Shown here: one piece after another, positions 28,257 through 28,368 of the stretch
Layout of the letters: every line of letters starts with the position of its first letter
Position numbering within the stretch: the stretch's first letter is position 1
Source of the DNA: Chara braunii
Lineage: Eukaryota; Streptophyta; Charophyceae; Charales; Characeae
Reading direction: 5' to 3'
Length of the DNA: 28,368 nucleotides
Assembly: GCA_003427395.1 (NCBI GenBank)
Contig: BFEA01000222.1
Coordinates: forward strand, 1,943,928-1,972,295
Notes under the pieces: model-generated
Databases searched by the model: none
Told to the model about the DNA's origin: nothing
The model's input: the letters and a program-made list of their open reading frames with translations, nothing else
Program-made: the position numbers and the translations under genes

Positions 28257-28368
28257 CGAGAACGCCTTCGGCAACCCCCAGATATGCGCTCGGCCGAACA
28301 TGTTTGGTTCCGCTCGGCCGAGCGTCCGAACATGTTCGGCTACTCGGTAGGGCGCCGAACATGTTCGC
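28257..28368. repeat. Cluster of perfect palindromes at the window edge
   Basis: CCGAACATGTTCGG occurs at about 28327, with variants CCGAACATGTTTGG at about 28294 and CCGAACATGTTCGC ending the window. CGCTCGGCCGAGCG at about 28310 is a second palindrome, interleaved with the first. Related half-words (CCGAACCCGAACGCTCG, CCGAACATGG) lie at 28035-28070. The cluster continues beyond the window, so its period cannot be judged. Confidence 0.65.

Overview
The window looks like nuclear DNA of a large, repeat-rich green-lineage eukaryote. My best guess is a charophyte such as Chara braunii. Reasons: several long plant-like gene remnants with GT-AG introns sit in a sea of tandem and interspersed repeats, a scaffold gap and stray N bases are present, and a GGATCC-centred 24-base motif recurs about 40 times. 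I remember the peptides this motif produces (RRDPNF, SSDPGE, FGSRRTS) from predicted Chara proteins. That recollection is not a search result, so the species call is tentative.

Layout. 1-604: AT-rich repeat flank. 605-1507 (-): intact 300-residue uncharacterised protein. 1749-4694 (-): intact, intronless 981-residue protein of the DUF7869-like family, which I read as a transposase-like RNase-H-type protein that has lost one acidic residue. 4848-8750: tandem array of about 325-base monomers organised into 1,085-base higher-order units, with two near-perfect 56-base inverted repeats inside. 9388-10098: GAT/GAC trinucleotide array between diverged 130-base direct repeats. 10629-10868: assembly gap. 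11475-11935: GT-rich microsatellite. 12015-12530: degenerate array of about 150 bases. 13063-13600: clean 172-base tandem array, followed to 14640 by a degraded one. 14967-15832 (+): a frameshifted second copy of the 605-1507 gene. 15836-16830: dispersed motif copies. 16831-22665 (+): a broken spliced gene encoding a ParB-like domain followed by a permuted (beta-class order) N4/N6 DNA-methyltransferase-like domain with eroded catalytic motifs. 23034-23626: an imperfect tandem duplication. 23685-24748 (+): a broken Ulp1/C48 SUMO-protease-like gene. 24749-28368: AT-rich gene-free DNA with short tandem duplications, a 465-base tandem pair, microsatellites and a cluster of perfect palindromes.

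How the parts relate. The ParB/methyltransferase-like gene and the Ulp1-like gene lie head to tail on one strand. The DUF7869-like gene and the 300-residue gene do the same on the other strand, and the 300-residue gene recurs just upstream of the ParB locus. Transposase-like, ParB/methylase-like and Ulp1 proteins are typical cargo of mobile elements, so I read the window as nested, mostly decayed elements. The most unusual combination is a ParB-like (site-binding) protein embedded among dozens of copies of a 24-base sequence with 8-base inverted arms and an asymmetric 8-base core. A link between the two is an untested inference.
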